Shown here: positions 43,641-54,157 of the stretch, piece by piece | Numbering within the stretch: position 1 is the stretch's first letter | How the letters are laid out: each line of letters starts with the position of its first letter | Source of the DNA: Chitinophaga pinensis | GTDB taxonomy: Bacteria; Bacteroidota; Bacteroidia; UKL13-3 | DNA length: 64,000 nucleotides | NCBI GenBank assembly: GCA_945860865.1 | Contig: CAMARW010000005.1 | Location: 68,364-132,363, forward strand | Direction: 5' to 3' | The notes under the pieces: generated by a model | What the model saw: the letters and a program-made list of their open reading frames with translations, nothing else | Told to the model about the DNA's origin: nothing | Database searches by the model: none | Made by a program: the position numbers and the translations under genes

Positions 43641-44483
43641 TTAATGGCTATCAATAAAATTATTGAATTCAATCTTTGCTGTTGCGCTTTCAAAAAGTGA
43701 GGCATGTCCACCTCCCGCAATCTCTATAAACTGACTGTTTTTGCAAGTGGTACATTTTAATATATCCTCCTTAAAAGTGGGCCAAGAATATAATTGAATA
43801 GGGGAGTCGCTTAGTCCCTGCACAAATAAAATATCCGACTTAAATCCTTTCGTGAAATTGAGTAAAGAGCGATTAGAATAAGCAGTTGGGTTGCTAGCTG
43901 TTGAACCATATACACCCCTTAATTTATTGCAAACTGCACTGGCTTGTATTTGTTTATTTTCTTCTAATTGGCACCTGTATACAAGATTTAATGGGCCAGG
44001 GGCATTGGCAATTACACCATTAGTTGGGTGCATGGTATTGAGTCGTGTTACCATATACCCGCCTTGTGAATGTCCTCCCAAGAATATTTTTTTTACAGTA
44101 ATGCCTAACTCTTCGGATGCCTTGTTTTTTACCCATAATAAGGCTGCTTCTCCTTGTATAATATTATCTCCCAATAATACATTCTCTTGAGGATAGGCTA
44201 CACTGATTATCATCATGTCTTTTCGGTCTAAAATACCCTTAAATTTATCAAGGGTATTGTTAGCCGCAGATAGAATGCTGCTATCAAGCATCACTGTTCC
44301 ATGAAAAACCAATAACACATCCGCTTCTTTTAAGGCAGGTTTATCTATTACAACATCAACCTGAATAGACTGATAATTTATCGATTTTACAACTCTATAG
44401 GCACCATAAGTACCAGGCTGTTCTTTATTGATTTCTTTGCTGCACGAAAAGAAAATAATTATCAATGCTAGTAAAACTCTCAT
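43641..44483 (-). CDS. Alpha/beta-hydrolase lipoprotein
   Basis: A 280-residue protein with a short lipoprotein signal (IIIFFSCSKE). Hydrolase motifs: VFHGTV (oxyanion region), GHSQGG nucleophile elbow (Ser in KIFLGGHSQGGYMV), Asp in FVQGLSDSPIQ, and a late His in GGGHASLFES. It resembles dienelactone-hydrolase or feruloyl-esterase-like enzymes; the substrate is unknown. It ends very near the rplI terminator and stands alone. Confidence 0.85.
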   Translation of the reverse strand: MRVLLALIIIFFSCSKEINKEQPGTYGAYRVVKSINYQSIQVDVVIDKPALKEADVLLVFHGTVMLDSSILSAANNTLDKFKGILDRKDMMIISVAYPQENVLLGDNIIQGEAALLWVKNKASEELGITVKKIFLGGHSQGGYMVTRLNTMHPTNGVIANAPGPLNLVYRCQLEENKQIQASAVCNKLRGVYGSTASNPTAYSNRSLLNFTKGFKSDILFVQGLSDSPIQLYSWPTFKEDILKCTTCKNSQFIEIAGGGHASLFESATAKIEFNNFIDSH

Positions 44484-44589
44484 AAAATAAAATGTTTAAT
44501 AGTTGTTCGACTGTTTTTATCAAAATTGGTTTAATTTTAATGGAATCTTAGGTCACTTAGCTCATTCGATTTAAATTAGGCAATGGCAT

Positions 44590-45186
44590 TTAAGTTCTCA
44601 AGCTTTTCAATTGTTTTTGAATGTATTTGCCTAATATATCAAACTCTAAATTTACCTTATCGCCTGCTTTTAAATCTTTAAAACTGGTATGTTCATAGGT
44701 ATAAGGTATAATGGTTACATAAAAGCCATCCGCCGTGCAGGCAACTACTGTTAAACTTACACCATTAATGCAAATACTGCCCTTATCAACAATTAATTGC
44801 TGCTGCTGTGCTTGGTTCAAACCGAAATAAAATAACCAACTACCAGCTACTTCTTTTACATCTGTACAAATGGCGGTATCATCTACATGGCCTTGCACGA
44901 TGTGTCCATCAAACCTGCCATTGGCCTGCATGCAACGTTCTAAGTTAACTTCTGTACCCACTAACCAGCTATCTATATTTGTTTTGGAACGTGTTTCTGC
45001 CACCGCGGTAACCAAATGTGCCTGCTCTTTTAAGGCTACAACGGTTAAACAAATGCCATTGTGCGACACACTTTGGTCAACCTTTAATTGATTACTAATA
45101 GGAGATTGAACCCAAATGTGTAAATTCTCTTGTACTTTTTCTACCCCAGAAATCTTTCCGGTACTTTCTATAATTCCTGTAAACAT
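44590..45186 (-). CDS. ribE: Riboflavin synthase, alpha subunit
   Basis: A 198-residue enzyme with the two homologous lumazine-binding halves: MFTGIIESTGKI...SVSHNGICLTVV and the second VDKGSICINGVSLTVV, plus GRFDGHIVQGHVDDTA. It disproportionates two 6,7-dimethyl-8-ribityllumazine molecules to give riboflavin. It is 5 bp downstream of the very large T9SS gene on the same strand. Both the start and the length agree with the family. Confidence 0.95.
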   Translation of the reverse strand: MFTGIIESTGKISGVEKVQENLHIWVQSPISNQLKVDQSVSHNGICLTVVALKEQAHLVTAVAETRSKTNIDSWLVGTEVNLERCMQANGRFDGHIVQGHVDDTAICTDVKEVAGSWLFYFGLNQAQQQQLIVDKGSICINGVSLTVVACTADGFYVTIIPYTYEHTSFKDLKAGDKVNLEFDILGKYIQKQLKSLRT

Positions 45187-45191
45187 GTGCT

Positions 45192-47888
45192 TTATCTAAT
45201 TAGGGTTATACTTCCTCTAATGCTCCGTTTTTGGGTGCCCTCTAAGTAACTTTCATTGATGTCTAATATAAAGAAGTAAACGCCACCTGACAATGGTTTG
45301 CCACTTTTTTGGTCTTTTCCATCCCAATTAATATCTAAGTCTTGGGTTTTAAACACCAATTGCCCCCAGCGATTGTATATATTCAAATCTATATTGTCAA
45401 TAAATCTATAGGGAAAAGGTCTTAAAAAGTCGTTTTTGCCATCTGTACCTGGGGTAAATACATTGGGAATATTGTAAAACGGACAATTATCAACGCATTT
45501 TTCATTGTCGAAAAAGCTTTCATTAGCAAAAGAATCTATGGCCGTAACCGCATAACAACCTGCAATAGAAAATTTCAATTTCTCTCTTTTATCAATGTAT
45601 TCGTTAACTCCCCACAAAACAGAATCGAGCAATTCCCATTTTTCTCTTTTGTTTTTCTTCCAATAAATACGGTATTTTACAACGTCTTGATCACAATTTG
45701 CTGGGTATTTCCAACTTAGTTTTACCTCTAAAAGGTTAAAGTTTTGACAAGGGGTATCTATACTTAAAACAGGCACGCAGGGCCTTATGGTATCTACCGG
45801 TGAGGCACAAACAATTTGCGAATTATTGAATATAGGTGGAGGATAAAAATTGGTATCGTAGCTGCCTTTGGTCTCAACAAAATAACAATAGGTTTGCCCA
45901 TTAATTAAGCCTGTATCCAAATATTGTTGGTTTTGGCTTGACCCAACGGCTTCAAATTGGTTTAGCATGTTTTGCCTAAAGATAGTTGCATCTTTGTTTA
46001 TCCAGGGTGTTTCTGGATTCCATTTTAATAAAATAGAACGGTTTGTGGGATTAGGGTTGAGGTAAACAGAACCTGCCACACTACTTTGTTCTATTACCCG
46101 CAAAATGCCATTTACAGTAGCCGAAAACAGTACTTTGTAATGGTAGATTGATTGTTCCGTATTTAATAAAGAATCTACGTAACTTGTATCATTTAAGCTC
46201 TTAAAATTAGGAAATAAGTAGGCTGAACCAATATTGCTAAATGCACCAATTCCGTTAACAGACCGTTGCAATTGCATGGTGTACGGACCAGGATATTGGA
46301 TGGTGTCTAGCGTTATTGGTTTTATCCAATCTATTTGCATAGAACCATTAACTGAGTGCGTATTTCTTACACTTACTTTGGTTATAATGGGTTTAGTGCG
46401 CAAAATCATATTACAAACTTCTTCACTCGCATAACTTTCTGTGTTTTCGCCTACTAAAATACGCGTGCCACTTTCGTTTCTTGGGTAATAACTGCTGGTT
46501 ATAATATAGCAATACCTAATGAAAGGTGAAATGCCTCTGCCATTATTATTGTCGAAGAATTGGGTTCGGTTCAGGCCTTGAATTGTATCAAATAATTCAA
46601 AACCGGTGCTAGCAGGAACGCCCGTTTCGCAAGGACCATGTTTCCAATAACTAGAATCTATCTTTCTGTAGATATTGTAGCCAAAAGCTAACCTGCAGGT
46701 GTCTCTATCCCAGCTTAATTTAAATCCATTGCTATCTAAAACTATTTTAACATTTTTGGGAGCGGGTCCAACTACTTTAATGTTCCAATAATTAATAGCA
46801 GATAGGGGCTTGGTAAAATCGTTGTCTAATACCCTAAACACAGCCATGTGTGGGCGGTAACGAATGGCATTGCAACTTGGTTGCCAAGAGAAAGTGCCAG
46901 ATATGCCACCAGCCGGACCAGTAGGTTCAACGGGGTTAATGGTGGCCGGACTATTCATTTGTACAAACGGACTTCCGTAATACAGCATTCTAATGGTTTG
47001 GCCGGGGTTTGGATCGCTTGCCCTAATGATTTTACGAATCAGTTGATTGGCTTCCACGCAAGTATCTTTATGAATGCTGATAATAGGAGGTGAATTATTG
47101 CAATTTCCGTTGATATAAACTTGCATGTCTCTCACAACATAGCCAATTAATTTGCCTCCTCTAAATTCTCTAATTAAAATAGCCCAATTGTAATGCCCCT
47201 CTTGCATTGGTTTTTCCCAAGTTAATTGTCCACTGTTAATGTCTATCGCAAATGAATCAGTGAAAATTGGAATAGTGAAATTTTGCACATCTAAACCAAT
47301 AGACCTTTTGGGTGCTATAATGGTAAAAGCTAAGCTGTCGCCATCTGGGTCGTAGGCGGCTGGGTTGTGTGTAAACGTTTGAAAAATACAGCCCACATCA
47401 ATAGGTGGCATCAATAAAACAGGAGATTGGTTGTTACCAATTCCTTCTCTAATAGTTAAAAAAGATTCAACATAAAATGGGATTTGAACGCTGTTTCCCC
47501 CATTAATATTTCTAATGGCATCCACCCTGTTTGGGTCAGAAAACCAAATGGTATAAGTAGAAGGACCCGGGTAAGTATGAATGCTAGTATAAATATTCTT
47601 TTTGATCCTATTGTTTAAATCGGAGTTTATAATTTGGCCTGACCCATTAGAACGAGGGACCAATTTAGATTTATTATCTCCAAAATTTACCTCTAATTCT
47701 GCTCTATCTGCTCCTACATTGGTTGGGTCTGTGTAGGTAATTACTGTTATTTCAAAAGTATTGGCAACTATCTGCTTGTAGGTAATTTCTCCGGCTCTAT
47801 AATGCGTGGCATGTAGGTTTAAGGTACTGCTCAAAAAGGCGAATACTAAACTTAAAAAATACAATCTTCGGGTCAAAATTTTATGCAT
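45192..47888 (-). CDS. Large secreted protein with gliding-motility (T9SS type B) C-terminal domain
   Basis: An 898-residue exported protein: signal peptide (ending near residue 27), an N-terminal region of beta-sandwich type with PGPSTYTIWFSDPNRVDAI, several fibronectin III-like segments (for example SFDSNGFKLSWDRDTC-type, LLKWNPETPW, VKLSWKYPANCDQDVVKYRIYWKK), and a C-terminal domain (about 806-898) NVFTPGTDGKNDFLRP...YNRWGQLVFKT...GGVYFFILDI...GSITLIR. This is the type B sorting domain linked to gliding motility-type T9SS cargo. It probably acts as a cell-surface adhesin. Confidence 0.93.
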   Translation of the reverse strand: MHKILTRRLYFLSLVFAFLSSTLNLHATHYRAGEITYKQIVANTFEITVITYTDPTNVGADRAELEVNFGDNKSKLVPRSNGSGQIINSDLNNRIKKNIYTSIHTYPGPSTYTIWFSDPNRVDAIRNINGGNSVQIPFYVESFLTIREGIGNNQSPVLLMPPIDVGCIFQTFTHNPAAYDPDGDSLAFTIIAPKRSIGLDVQNFTIPIFTDSFAIDINSGQLTWEKPMQEGHYNWAILIREFRGGKLIGYVVRDMQVYINGNCNNSPPIISIHKDTCVEANQLIRKIIRASDPNPGQTIRMLYYGSPFVQMNSPATINPVEPTGPAGGISGTFSWQPSCNAIRYRPHMAVFRVLDNDFTKPLSAINYWNIKVVGPAPKNVKIVLDSNGFKLSWDRDTCRLAFGYNIYRKIDSSYWKHGPCETGVPASTGFELFDTIQGLNRTQFFDNNNGRGISPFIRYCYIITSSYYPRNESGTRILVGENTESYASEEVCNMILRTKPIITKVSVRNTHSVNGSMQIDWIKPITLDTIQYPGPYTMQLQRSVNGIGAFSNIGSAYLFPNFKSLNDTSYVDSLLNTEQSIYHYKVLFSATVNGILRVIEQSSVAGSVYLNPNPTNRSILLKWNPETPWINKDATIFRQNMLNQFEAVGSSQNQQYLDTGLINGQTYCYFVETKGSYDTNFYPPPIFNNSQIVCASPVDTIRPCVPVLSIDTPCQNFNLLEVKLSWKYPANCDQDVVKYRIYWKKNKREKWELLDSVLWGVNEYIDKREKLKFSIAGCYAVTAIDSFANESFFDNEKCVDNCPFYNIPNVFTPGTDGKNDFLRPFPYRFIDNIDLNIYNRWGQLVFKTQDLDINWDGKDQKSGKPLSGGVYFFILDINESYLEGTQKRSIRGSITLIR

Positions 47889-47937
47889 TAAATAGAAGAC
47901 GCTAAATTAGGTTAATTTGTTGCATTTTCTAAACAAA

Positions 47938-47971
47938 AAACCGCAATAATCTAATTAGACTATTGCGGTTT
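47938..47971 (-). terminator. Terminator of the sdh operon
   Basis: An 11-bp perfect stem, AAACCGCAATA against TATTGCGGTTT, over a 12-nt self-complementary loop (TCTAATTAGA). Read on the minus strand it is followed by a T run and lies 25 bp after the sdhB stop. Confidence 0.85.
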
Positions 47972-47995
47972 GTAGAAAATATTGAATAAAATAAA

Positions 47996-48760
47996 TTACT
48001 TTTCGTTTGCAGCAAAACTTGCAGCAATATAATCTCTGTTCATTCGGGCAATATGAGTTAACGATATTCCTTTAGGGCATTCTGCGCTGCAGGCACCCGT
48101 ATTGGTACACGCTCCGAAACCTTCTAAATCCATTTGGGCTACCATTTCAGAAACACGTTGGTGTCTTTCTGGCTGACCTTGCGGGAGGAGGGCAAATTGA
48201 GAAACTTTTGCCGAAACGAATAACATAGCCGAAGCATTTTTACATGCAGCTACACAAGCACCACAACCAATACAAGCAGCAGCAGCAAATGCTTCATCTG
48301 CATCATCTTTAGGAATAGGAATAGCATTTGCATCCTGTGCATTGCCGGTATTTATAGAGATAAACCCGCCAGCAGAAATGATTCTATCAAAAGCAGAACG
48401 GTTTACCACTAAATCCTTAATTACAGGAAACGGCGCAGCTCTCCAAGGTTCAACCACAATGGTATCTCCATCATTAAAACTACGCATGTGTAATTGGCAG
48501 GTTGTAACAGCATGTTTAGGACCATGTGGTCTGCCATTAATGTGCATGCTACAAGAACCGCAGATACCCTCTCTACAATCATGATCAAAGGCAATTGGAT
48601 CTTTATCCTCCGTAATTAACTGACTATTTAATACATCAAACATCTCTAAAAAAGACATGTCGGTAGAAATATCATTTACTTTATATTCTTCAAATTTACC
48701 TTTATCATCGGCATTTTTCTGACGCCAAACTTTTAAATTTAGATTTAAATTCTTTTCCAT
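47996..48760 (-). CDS. sdhB: Succinate dehydrogenase / fumarate reductase iron-sulfur subunit
   Basis: A 254-residue protein with three Fe-S sites: [2Fe-2S] in [17 protein letters not shown] plus a later Cys, and two clusters at [11 protein letters not shown] and [15 protein letters not shown]. It carries electrons from SdhA to the menaquinone site. The gene is last in an sdhC-sdhA-sdhB order typical of Bacteroidota. The 54-bp gap to sdhA contains a TTTTAGC heptad array that ends close to this start codon. Confidence 0.97.
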   Translation of the reverse strand: MEKNLNLNLKVWRQKNADDKGKFEEYKVNDISTDMSFLEMFDVLNSQLITEDKDPIAFDHDCREGICGSCSMHINGRPHGPKHAVTTCQLHMRSFNDGDTIVVEPWRAAPFPVIKDLVVNRSAFDRIISAGGFISINTGNAQDANAIPIPKDDADEAFAAAACIGCGACVAACKNASAMLFVSAKVSQFALLPQGQPERHQRVSEMVAQMDLEGFGACTNTGACSAECPKGISLTHIARMNRDYIAASFAANEK

Positions 48761-48765
48761 ATTAA

Positions 48766-48807
48766 TTTTAGCTTTTAGCCTTTAGCTTTTGACCTAGGGC
48801 TTTTGAT
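48766..48807. repeat. TTTTAGC heptad array G inside the sdh operon
   Basis: Six contiguous 7-mers: TTTTAGC, TTTTAGC, CTTTAGC, TTTTGAC, CTAGGGC, TTTTGAT. It occupies nearly the entire gap between sdhA and sdhB. On the transcribed minus strand the words read GCTAAAA, so the repeat is in the mRNA just upstream of the sdhB start. Confidence 0.85.
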
Positions 48808-48814
48808 TTAATAA

Positions 48815-50818
48815 TTATTTATAACTTCTTTGAGCGATTTTGATATTATCATAAATCAATTCTTCTTTGTGAAGCTCCCAATTGGTTCCAGCAAAATATT
48901 CCCAAGCGGCAACATACTTATAGTCTTCGTCGTTGCGCAGGGCTTCACCTTCTTCGGTTTGGTGCTCTTCTCTAAAGTGTCCACCGCAGCTTTCTTCTCT
49001 ATCTAATGCATCTTTACACATTAATTCACCTAGTTCAAGAAAATCTGCTACTCTGCCTGCTTTTTCTAATTCAGGGTTTAAGCTATTGGCATCGCCCGGC
49101 ACTTTCACATTGCTCCAGAATTCTTCTCTCAATGCTTGCACGTTTGCTATGGCCTCTTTTAATCCTGCCTCGCTGCGCGCCATTCCACATTGGTTCCAAA
49201 TAATTAAACCAAGCTTTTTATGGTAGTAATCAACTGTTTTGGTACCTTTAATACTCAATAATCTATCAATAGTACCTTGCACATTCTTTTCAGCTTCCAC
49301 AAAGGCTTCGTGGTCTGTAGAAATGGCTTTGGTCATAATTTCGTTGCTTAGGTAAGCACCAATGGTGTATGGAATAACGAAATAACCATCGGCTAAACCT
49401 TGCATTAAGGCAGATGCACCTAAACGGTTTGCACCATGATCCGAGAAATTGGCTTCACCCAAAGCATACAAACCTGGAATATTAGTCATTAAGTTGTAAT
49501 CTACCCACAAACCACCCATTGTATAATGCACAGCAGGATAAATCATCATAGGTTGATCGTAAGGATTAACCCCAGTAATTTGCTCGTACATATCAAACAA
49601 ATTACCATATTTCTCTTTTACAACTGCCTTACCCATGGCAACAATTTGCTCATCTGTAGGGTTGTTTATACCTTTTTTATTGGCTTCAATTTTTCCGTAA
49701 CGGATGGTATTAAAAGCAAAATCTAAATAAACAGCTTCACCTGTTTTGTTTACACCATAACCAGCGTCGCATCTTTCTTTGGCGGCTCTCGAAGCCACAT
49801 CGCGTGGCACCAAGTTACCAAAGGCAGGGTAACGTCTTTCTAAGTAGTAATCTCTGTCTTCTTCTCTAATATCATTCGGCTTGATCCTACCTTCACGCAA
49901 GGCCAAAGCATCTTCTTTTTTTGCTGGAACCCAAATTCTACCATCATTTCTTAAAGACTCACTCATTAAAGTAAGCTTAGATTGGTGATCTCCAGAAACA
50001 GGTATACAAGTTGGGTGAATTTGCGTAAAGCAAGGATTAGCAAACATGGCGCCTTTCTTATGCGCTTTCCAAGCAGCGGTTACGTTAGAACCCATGGCAT
50101 TGGTAGATAAAAAGAAAACGTTTCCATAACCGCCTGTGCACAATAATACGGCGTGGCCAAAATGTCTTTCTAATTTTCCGTTGGTTAAATCGCGGGCAAT
50201 AATTCCTCTACATTTGCCATCTATAGTAACCACATCCAACATTTCGTGGCGCGCATACATTTTTACATTACCTGTTCCAACTTGGCGCTGCAAACCGCTG
50301 TAGGCTCCCAATAACAATTGCTGACCAGTTTGACCCGCAGCGTAGAATGTTCTTTGTACCTGCGTACCACCAAAAGAGCGGTTACTCAATAAACCGCCAT
50401 ATTCGCGCGCAAATGGAACACCAGAGGCTACACTTTGATCAATAATATTGGTACTTACTTCTGCTAATCTGTATACGTTTGCCTCGCGTGAGCGATAATC
50501 ACCACCTTTAATGGTATCATAAAATAAACGGTAGGTTGAATCACCATCATTTTGGTAATTTTTGGCTGCGTTTATACCCCCTTGTGCGGCTATACTGTGT
50601 GCACGACGAGCAGAATCTTGAAAACAAAATACTTTTACCTTATAACCTAGCTCAGCTAAAGAAGCAGCGGCAGATGCACCCGCTAGGCCTGAACCTACAA
50701 TAATAATTTCTAAACTACGCTTGTTGGCCGGATTTACCAATGGAACAGTTGAACGATACTTGGTCCACTTTTGCTCCAAGTTACCTTCTGGTATTTTTGA
50801 GTTTAATTTCGATGTCAT
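48815..50818 (-). CDS. sdhA: Succinate dehydrogenase / fumarate reductase flavoprotein subunit
   Basis: A 667-residue flavoprotein: FAD-binding [18 protein letters not shown] (about 42-59), covalent-FAD histidine in [15 protein letters not shown], catalytic region [21 protein letters not shown], and the [22 protein letters not shown] motif in the C-terminal half. It oxidises succinate in the TCA cycle (or reduces fumarate). The length is at the upper end for the family. It sits between sdhC and sdhB in one operon. Confidence 0.97.
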   Translation of the reverse strand: MTSKLNSKIPEGNLEQKWTKYRSTVPLVNPANKRSLEIIIVGSGLAGASAAASLAELGYKVKVFCFQDSARRAHSIAAQGGINAAKNYQNDGDSTYRLFYDTIKGGDYRSREANVYRLAEVSTNIIDQSVASGVPFAREYGGLLSNRSFGGTQVQRTFYAAGQTGQQLLLGAYSGLQRQVGTGNVKMYARHEMLDVVTIDGKCRGIIARDLTNGKLERHFGHAVLLCTGGYGNVFFLSTNAMGSNVTAAWKAHKKGAMFANPCFTQIHPTCIPVSGDHQSKLTLMSESLRNDGRIWVPAKKEDALALREGRIKPNDIREEDRDYYLERRYPAFGNLVPRDVASRAAKERCDAGYGVNKTGEAVYLDFAFNTIRYGKIEANKKGINNPTDEQIVAMGKAVVKEKYGNLFDMYEQITGVNPYDQPMMIYPAVHYTMGGLWVDYNLMTNIPGLYALGEANFSDHGANRLGASALMQGLADGYFVIPYTIGAYLSNEIMTKAISTDHEAFVEAEKNVQGTIDRLLSIKGTKTVDYYHKKLGLIIWNQCGMARSEAGLKEAIANVQALREEFWSNVKVPGDANSLNPELEKAGRVADFLELGELMCKDALDREESCGGHFREEHQTEEGEALRNDEDYKYVAAWEYFAGTNWELHKEELIYDNIKIAQRSYK

Positions 50819-50835
50819 ATCTATTGGTTCAATAA

Positions 50836-51627
50836 TTATTTAAAGAAGAAAAATAAAGGCATGGCGGCAAAACCTGCTGGTAGTAAAATGGAATATATCC
50901 AAATACCTAAAAACTTAATTAAACCATTGTATTTGGAATGATTTAACCCTAATGTTTGAAAAGCACTTTGGAATCCATGGTATAAATGAAATGCCACAGC
51001 AAACATACACAACACATACAATGCTACTAAATACCATTCTTTAAATTGAAGCGCTACTGCTTTATACAAGTCTTTAACAATTACTAGTCGGTATTGACCT
51101 TTTTCATCTGCTGTCATGCCTTCCTCTATTTTGTTAAATTGCGTATAATCAGCACTCATTTCTTTACTGCCAGTTTCTCCGGTAGCTAAATTTGTATAAT
51201 AGGAAGTGTATCCTATTTCATGTCCGAATTTATACTCAAACCAAAAGTTCTTCATGTGTACTATAATGAAAACCAAAATAATAGTTCCTAAAATACCCAT
51301 GCTTCTGCTTGTCCAATGACTGTTTGCTGAACCATTTTGAACCGCATATTTTACAGGTCTTGCTTTGTTATTTTTAACTACAAGTAAAATTCCTTTTACC
51401 GCATGAAACAAAATACTGAAATATAGCAAATAGGAAGTGAGTTTAATAAGCGGATTTGTTGTCATGAAAACAGCATATGTGTTAAATGCTAATCCATCAT
51501 CTGCTTTAAAAAGCTGTAAATTTCCAATCATGTGCACAATTAAAAATGAGCACAAAAACAATCCCGTTAATGCCATGATAAACTTTTGGCCGAGGGAGGA
51601 TGAAAACATTTTAATAACCCAGTTCAT
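50836..51627 (-). CDS. sdhC: Succinate dehydrogenase cytochrome b subunit
   Basis: A 263-residue single-polypeptide anchor of the Bacteroidota/epsilon type: five membrane helices with [27 protein letters not shown] at the start, haem-ligand histidines in helices 1, 2, 3 (IVHMKNFWF) and 5 ([15 protein letters not shown]). It binds two b haems and passes electrons to menaquinone. First gene of the sdhCAB operon. A TAAATTTG element lies about 40 bp upstream on the minus strand. Confidence 0.95.
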   Translation of the reverse strand: MNWVIKMFSSSLGQKFIMALTGLFLCSFLIVHMIGNLQLFKADDGLAFNTYAVFMTTNPLIKLTSYLLYFSILFHAVKGILLVVKNNKARPVKYAVQNGSANSHWTSRSMGILGTIILVFIIVHMKNFWFEYKFGHEIGYTSYYTNLATGETGSKEMSADYTQFNKIEEGMTADEKGQYRLVIVKDLYKAVALQFKEWYLVALYVLCMFAVAFHLYHGFQSAFQTLGLNHSKYNGLIKFLGIWIYSILLPAGFAAMPLFFFFK

Positions 51628-51839
51628 TCTTTTATATTTATTTTAATTTGGTTGCAAATTTAAAGCTATGTTTACTTTCTTGATGGTAAACTATCAACAT
51701 TTGTGCATATTTATAGTATTTATATTTAGTCTAAATAGGACGCATTTCTTCAGATACAAATTTTAACACGCGATATTCTGAAATTGTTTAGAAAAATGCC
51801 AATACAAATATAAATTTGACAAATTAAATTTATACTAAA

Positions 51840-52874
51840 TTGTACGCATTAATACGAAGATTTTTATTCTCTATGCCGGCTGAAAAAGCCCATTATTTTA
51901 CATTCAATGCCCTTCATCTTGTGATGAAAATTCCATTTGTACGCGGCATATTTAATTGTATCTATTCTTTATCAGACCCCTATGAGTTTGTTGGACTAAC
52001 CTTCAAAAACAGGGTAGGCCTAGCAGCTGGATTGGATAAAAATGCCACGCATTTGCATGAATTGAGTGCATTGGGATTTGGTTTTATTGAAATTGGCACG
52101 GTTACACCTAAACCACAAGCAGGAAATGATAAGCCTCGTTTGTTTAGACTTAAGCAAGATGAGTGCTTAATTAATAGAATGGGGTTTAATAATGATGGGG
52201 TAGATTTAATTGTTGAACGTTTAAAAACAAGGCCTAAAAACCTCATTGTGGGCGGTAACATTGGAAAAAATAAAATTACACCCAACGAATTGGCCAAGGA
52301 TGATTATAACATTTGCTTTCAAAAACTATATCTTTATGTTGATTATTTTGTGGTAAACGTAAGTTCGCCTAACACGCCTAACCTGCGCGAACTTCAGGAT
52401 AAAGCACCTTTATTAGCCATTTTAAATGATTTGATGCTACAAAGAAAAAGTTTTATGGCCGAGGGGCTTATTTCTAAACCCATTTTATTAAAAATTGCAC
52501 CCGATTTAAGCTTCTCTCAAATAGATGATGTAATTGCCATCGTAAAAGAAAGTGGTATAGATGGATTGGTTGCCACCAATACCACAATTTCTAGAGAGGG
52601 ATTACTTACTCCAAATAGTGAAATTGAGGCGATAGGAGCAGGTGGTTTGAGTGGAAAAATACTGCAAAATAGAAGCACTGAAATTATTCAATATATTCAC
52701 GATAAAACGCAAGGACAAATGCCCATTATTGGCGTTGGTGGTATTCATGATGCTCAATCTGCTGTTGAAAAAATTAAAGCAGGGGCGGGGTTGGTTCAGG
52801 TTTACACAGGATTTGTTTATGCGGGTCCGAACCTAGTTAAACAAGCTGCAGAGGCTATTAAAGCAATTGCTTAA
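51840..52874 (+). CDS. pyrD: Dihydroorotate dehydrogenase, quinone-dependent (class 2)
   Basis: A 344-residue class 2 enzyme (fourth step of pyrimidine synthesis). The N-terminal membrane-associated helices (MYALIRRFLFSMPAEKAHYF) precede the FMN barrel. Seen: NRVGLAAGLDKNA, FIEIGTVTPKPQAGN, NRMGFNNDG, VVNVSSPNTPNL with catalytic Ser, and GVGGIHDAQSA. The start is TTG 51840: no ATG precedes the conserved N-terminus. The electron acceptor is presumably menaquinone. Its last 4 bases overlap the convergent folC gene. Confidence 0.95.
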   Translation: MYALIRRFLFSMPAEKAHYFTFNALHLVMKIPFVRGIFNCIYSLSDPYEFVGLTFKNRVGLAAGLDKNATHLHELSALGFGFIEIGTVTPKPQAGNDKPRLFRLKQDECLINRMGFNNDGVDLIVERLKTRPKNLIVGGNIGKNKITPNELAKDDYNICFQKLYLYVDYFVVNVSSPNTPNLRELQDKAPLLAILNDLMLQRKSFMAEGLISKPILLKIAPDLSFSQIDDVIAIVKESGIDGLVATNTTISREGLLTPNSEIEAIGAGGLSGKILQNRSTEIIQYIHDKTQGQMPIIGVGGIHDAQSAVEKIKAGAGLVQVYTGFVYAGPNLVKQAAEAIKAIA

Positions 52875-54157
52875 ATAGCCTCTGCCACCACAAAGGTGCT
52901 TCCGCCAATAAATATTAAATCGTTTATAGAGGCAGCATTATTTGCGGCGGCAATGGCCTCCTTTACACTTGGGTATGTTTTGCCTTTTAATTGAAAATTA
53001 GATGCTTGTGACTGTAAATCAAGCTCTGAAAGCGCTCTTGGAATGTTTGCTTTGGTGAAATAATAAGTAGCATTTACAGGTAATAAAGCTAAAATTTTAA
53101 CAATATCTTTGTCTTTTACCATTCCAATAACAAAGTGTAAGTGTTCAAAATTTTGTTGGCCAATTTGCTCTAAAACGTATGCAATTCCATTAATATTATG
53201 CCCAGTATCGCAGATAGTTAAAGGTTCTTTATTTAAAATTTGCCACCTGCCCAATAAACCTGTATTCTTTTTAACAAAGCTTAGTCCATCACGTAAATTT
53301 TGCTCGTTAATCAGAAAGCCTGCTTTGCGCATAGGTTCAAGACAAGCTAAAACAGTTCGAATGTTCTTTTCTTGGTATATTCCTGTTAAATCTGAACATA
53401 CATTTTTCCAGTACAAGCCAAATTGAAATTGAACATCGAAGGCTGATTGGTTAATAGAGCTATTAAAATAGAGTAAATTTACTTTTTGCATGGCTAAAAT
53501 CAATTCACTTTCACCTATTTTTGATTTCTCCTTAAATACTGGAAATGTTTCTTCTTGGTATTCTCCAATTACAACAGGTGTTTTTCCTTTGATTATACCT
53601 GCTTTTTCAAAGGCAATTTTGGGTAAGGTATCACCTAGTAAATCTGTATGATCCCAGCCAATGTTTGTGATTACACTTAATACAGGTTCTATAATATTAG
53701 TAGAATCTAATCTGCCTCCCAAGCCGGTTTCAATGATGGCTATATCAACTTTTTCAGTTGCAAAATGCTGGAAACACAACGCAACTGTCCATTCAAAAAA
53801 AGAGGGTTTTACAGATTCAAATAATTCTTGGTGCTGAGCAACAAAATCAATTACTTTCTGTTCAGAAATCATGTTACCATTGATTCTAATACGCTCTCTA
53901 AAATCTGTTAAATGGGGCGACGTATACAAACCTGTTTTATAGCCCGCTTCTTGTAAAATTGAGGCAAGCATATGGCTAGTAGAGCCTTTGCCATTGGTGC
54001 CGGCAACATGTATGGTTTTAAACTTTGTTTGTGGATTACCCAAAGCCTTGCACAAAGCCAAAGTGTTGGTAAGGTCTTTTTTTATAGCTGCGCTGCCTAT
54101 GCGAGTAAACATAGGTAGTTGGTCGTATAAATAGCTCAGTGTTTCCTGGTAATTCAA
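52871..54157 (-). CDS. folC: Folylpolyglutamate synthase / dihydrofolate synthase
   Basis: A 428-residue Mur-ligase-fold enzyme: ATP loop HVAGTNGKGSTSHMLASIL, DFRERIRINGN, HFATEKVDIAIIETGLGGRLDSTN, TNIGWDHTDLLGDTLPKIAFEKAGIIK, and the C-terminal domain with DTGHNINGI. It adds dihydropteroate to glutamate and extends the tail. The start is TTG 54157: an in-frame stop lies just upstream and no ATG fits before MNYQETLSYLYDQLP. TonB precedes it, an order common in Bacteroidota. Confidence 0.95.
   Translation of the reverse strand: MNYQETLSYLYDQLPMFTRIGSAAIKKDLTNTLALCKALGNPQTKFKTIHVAGTNGKGSTSHMLASILQEAGYKTGLYTSPHLTDFRERIRINGNMISEQKVIDFVAQHQELFESVKPSFFEWTVALCFQHFATEKVDIAIIETGLGGRLDSTNIIEPVLSVITNIGWDHTDLLGDTLPKIAFEKAGIIKGKTPVVIGEYQEETFPVFKEKSKIGESELILAMQKVNLLYFNSSINQSAFDVQFQFGLYWKNVCSDLTGIYQEKNIRTVLACLEPMRKAGFLINEQNLRDGLSFVKKNTGLLGRWQILNKEPLTICDTGHNINGIAYVLEQIGQQNFEHLHFVIGMVKDKDIVKILALLPVNATYYFTKANIPRALSELDLQSQASNFQLKGKTYPSVKEAIAAANNAASINDLIFIGGSTFVVAEAI

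Noticed and set aside
52871-52874. Convergent 4-nt overlap of pyrD and folC.
   Set aside because: Short 3' overlaps are common and need no special explanation.
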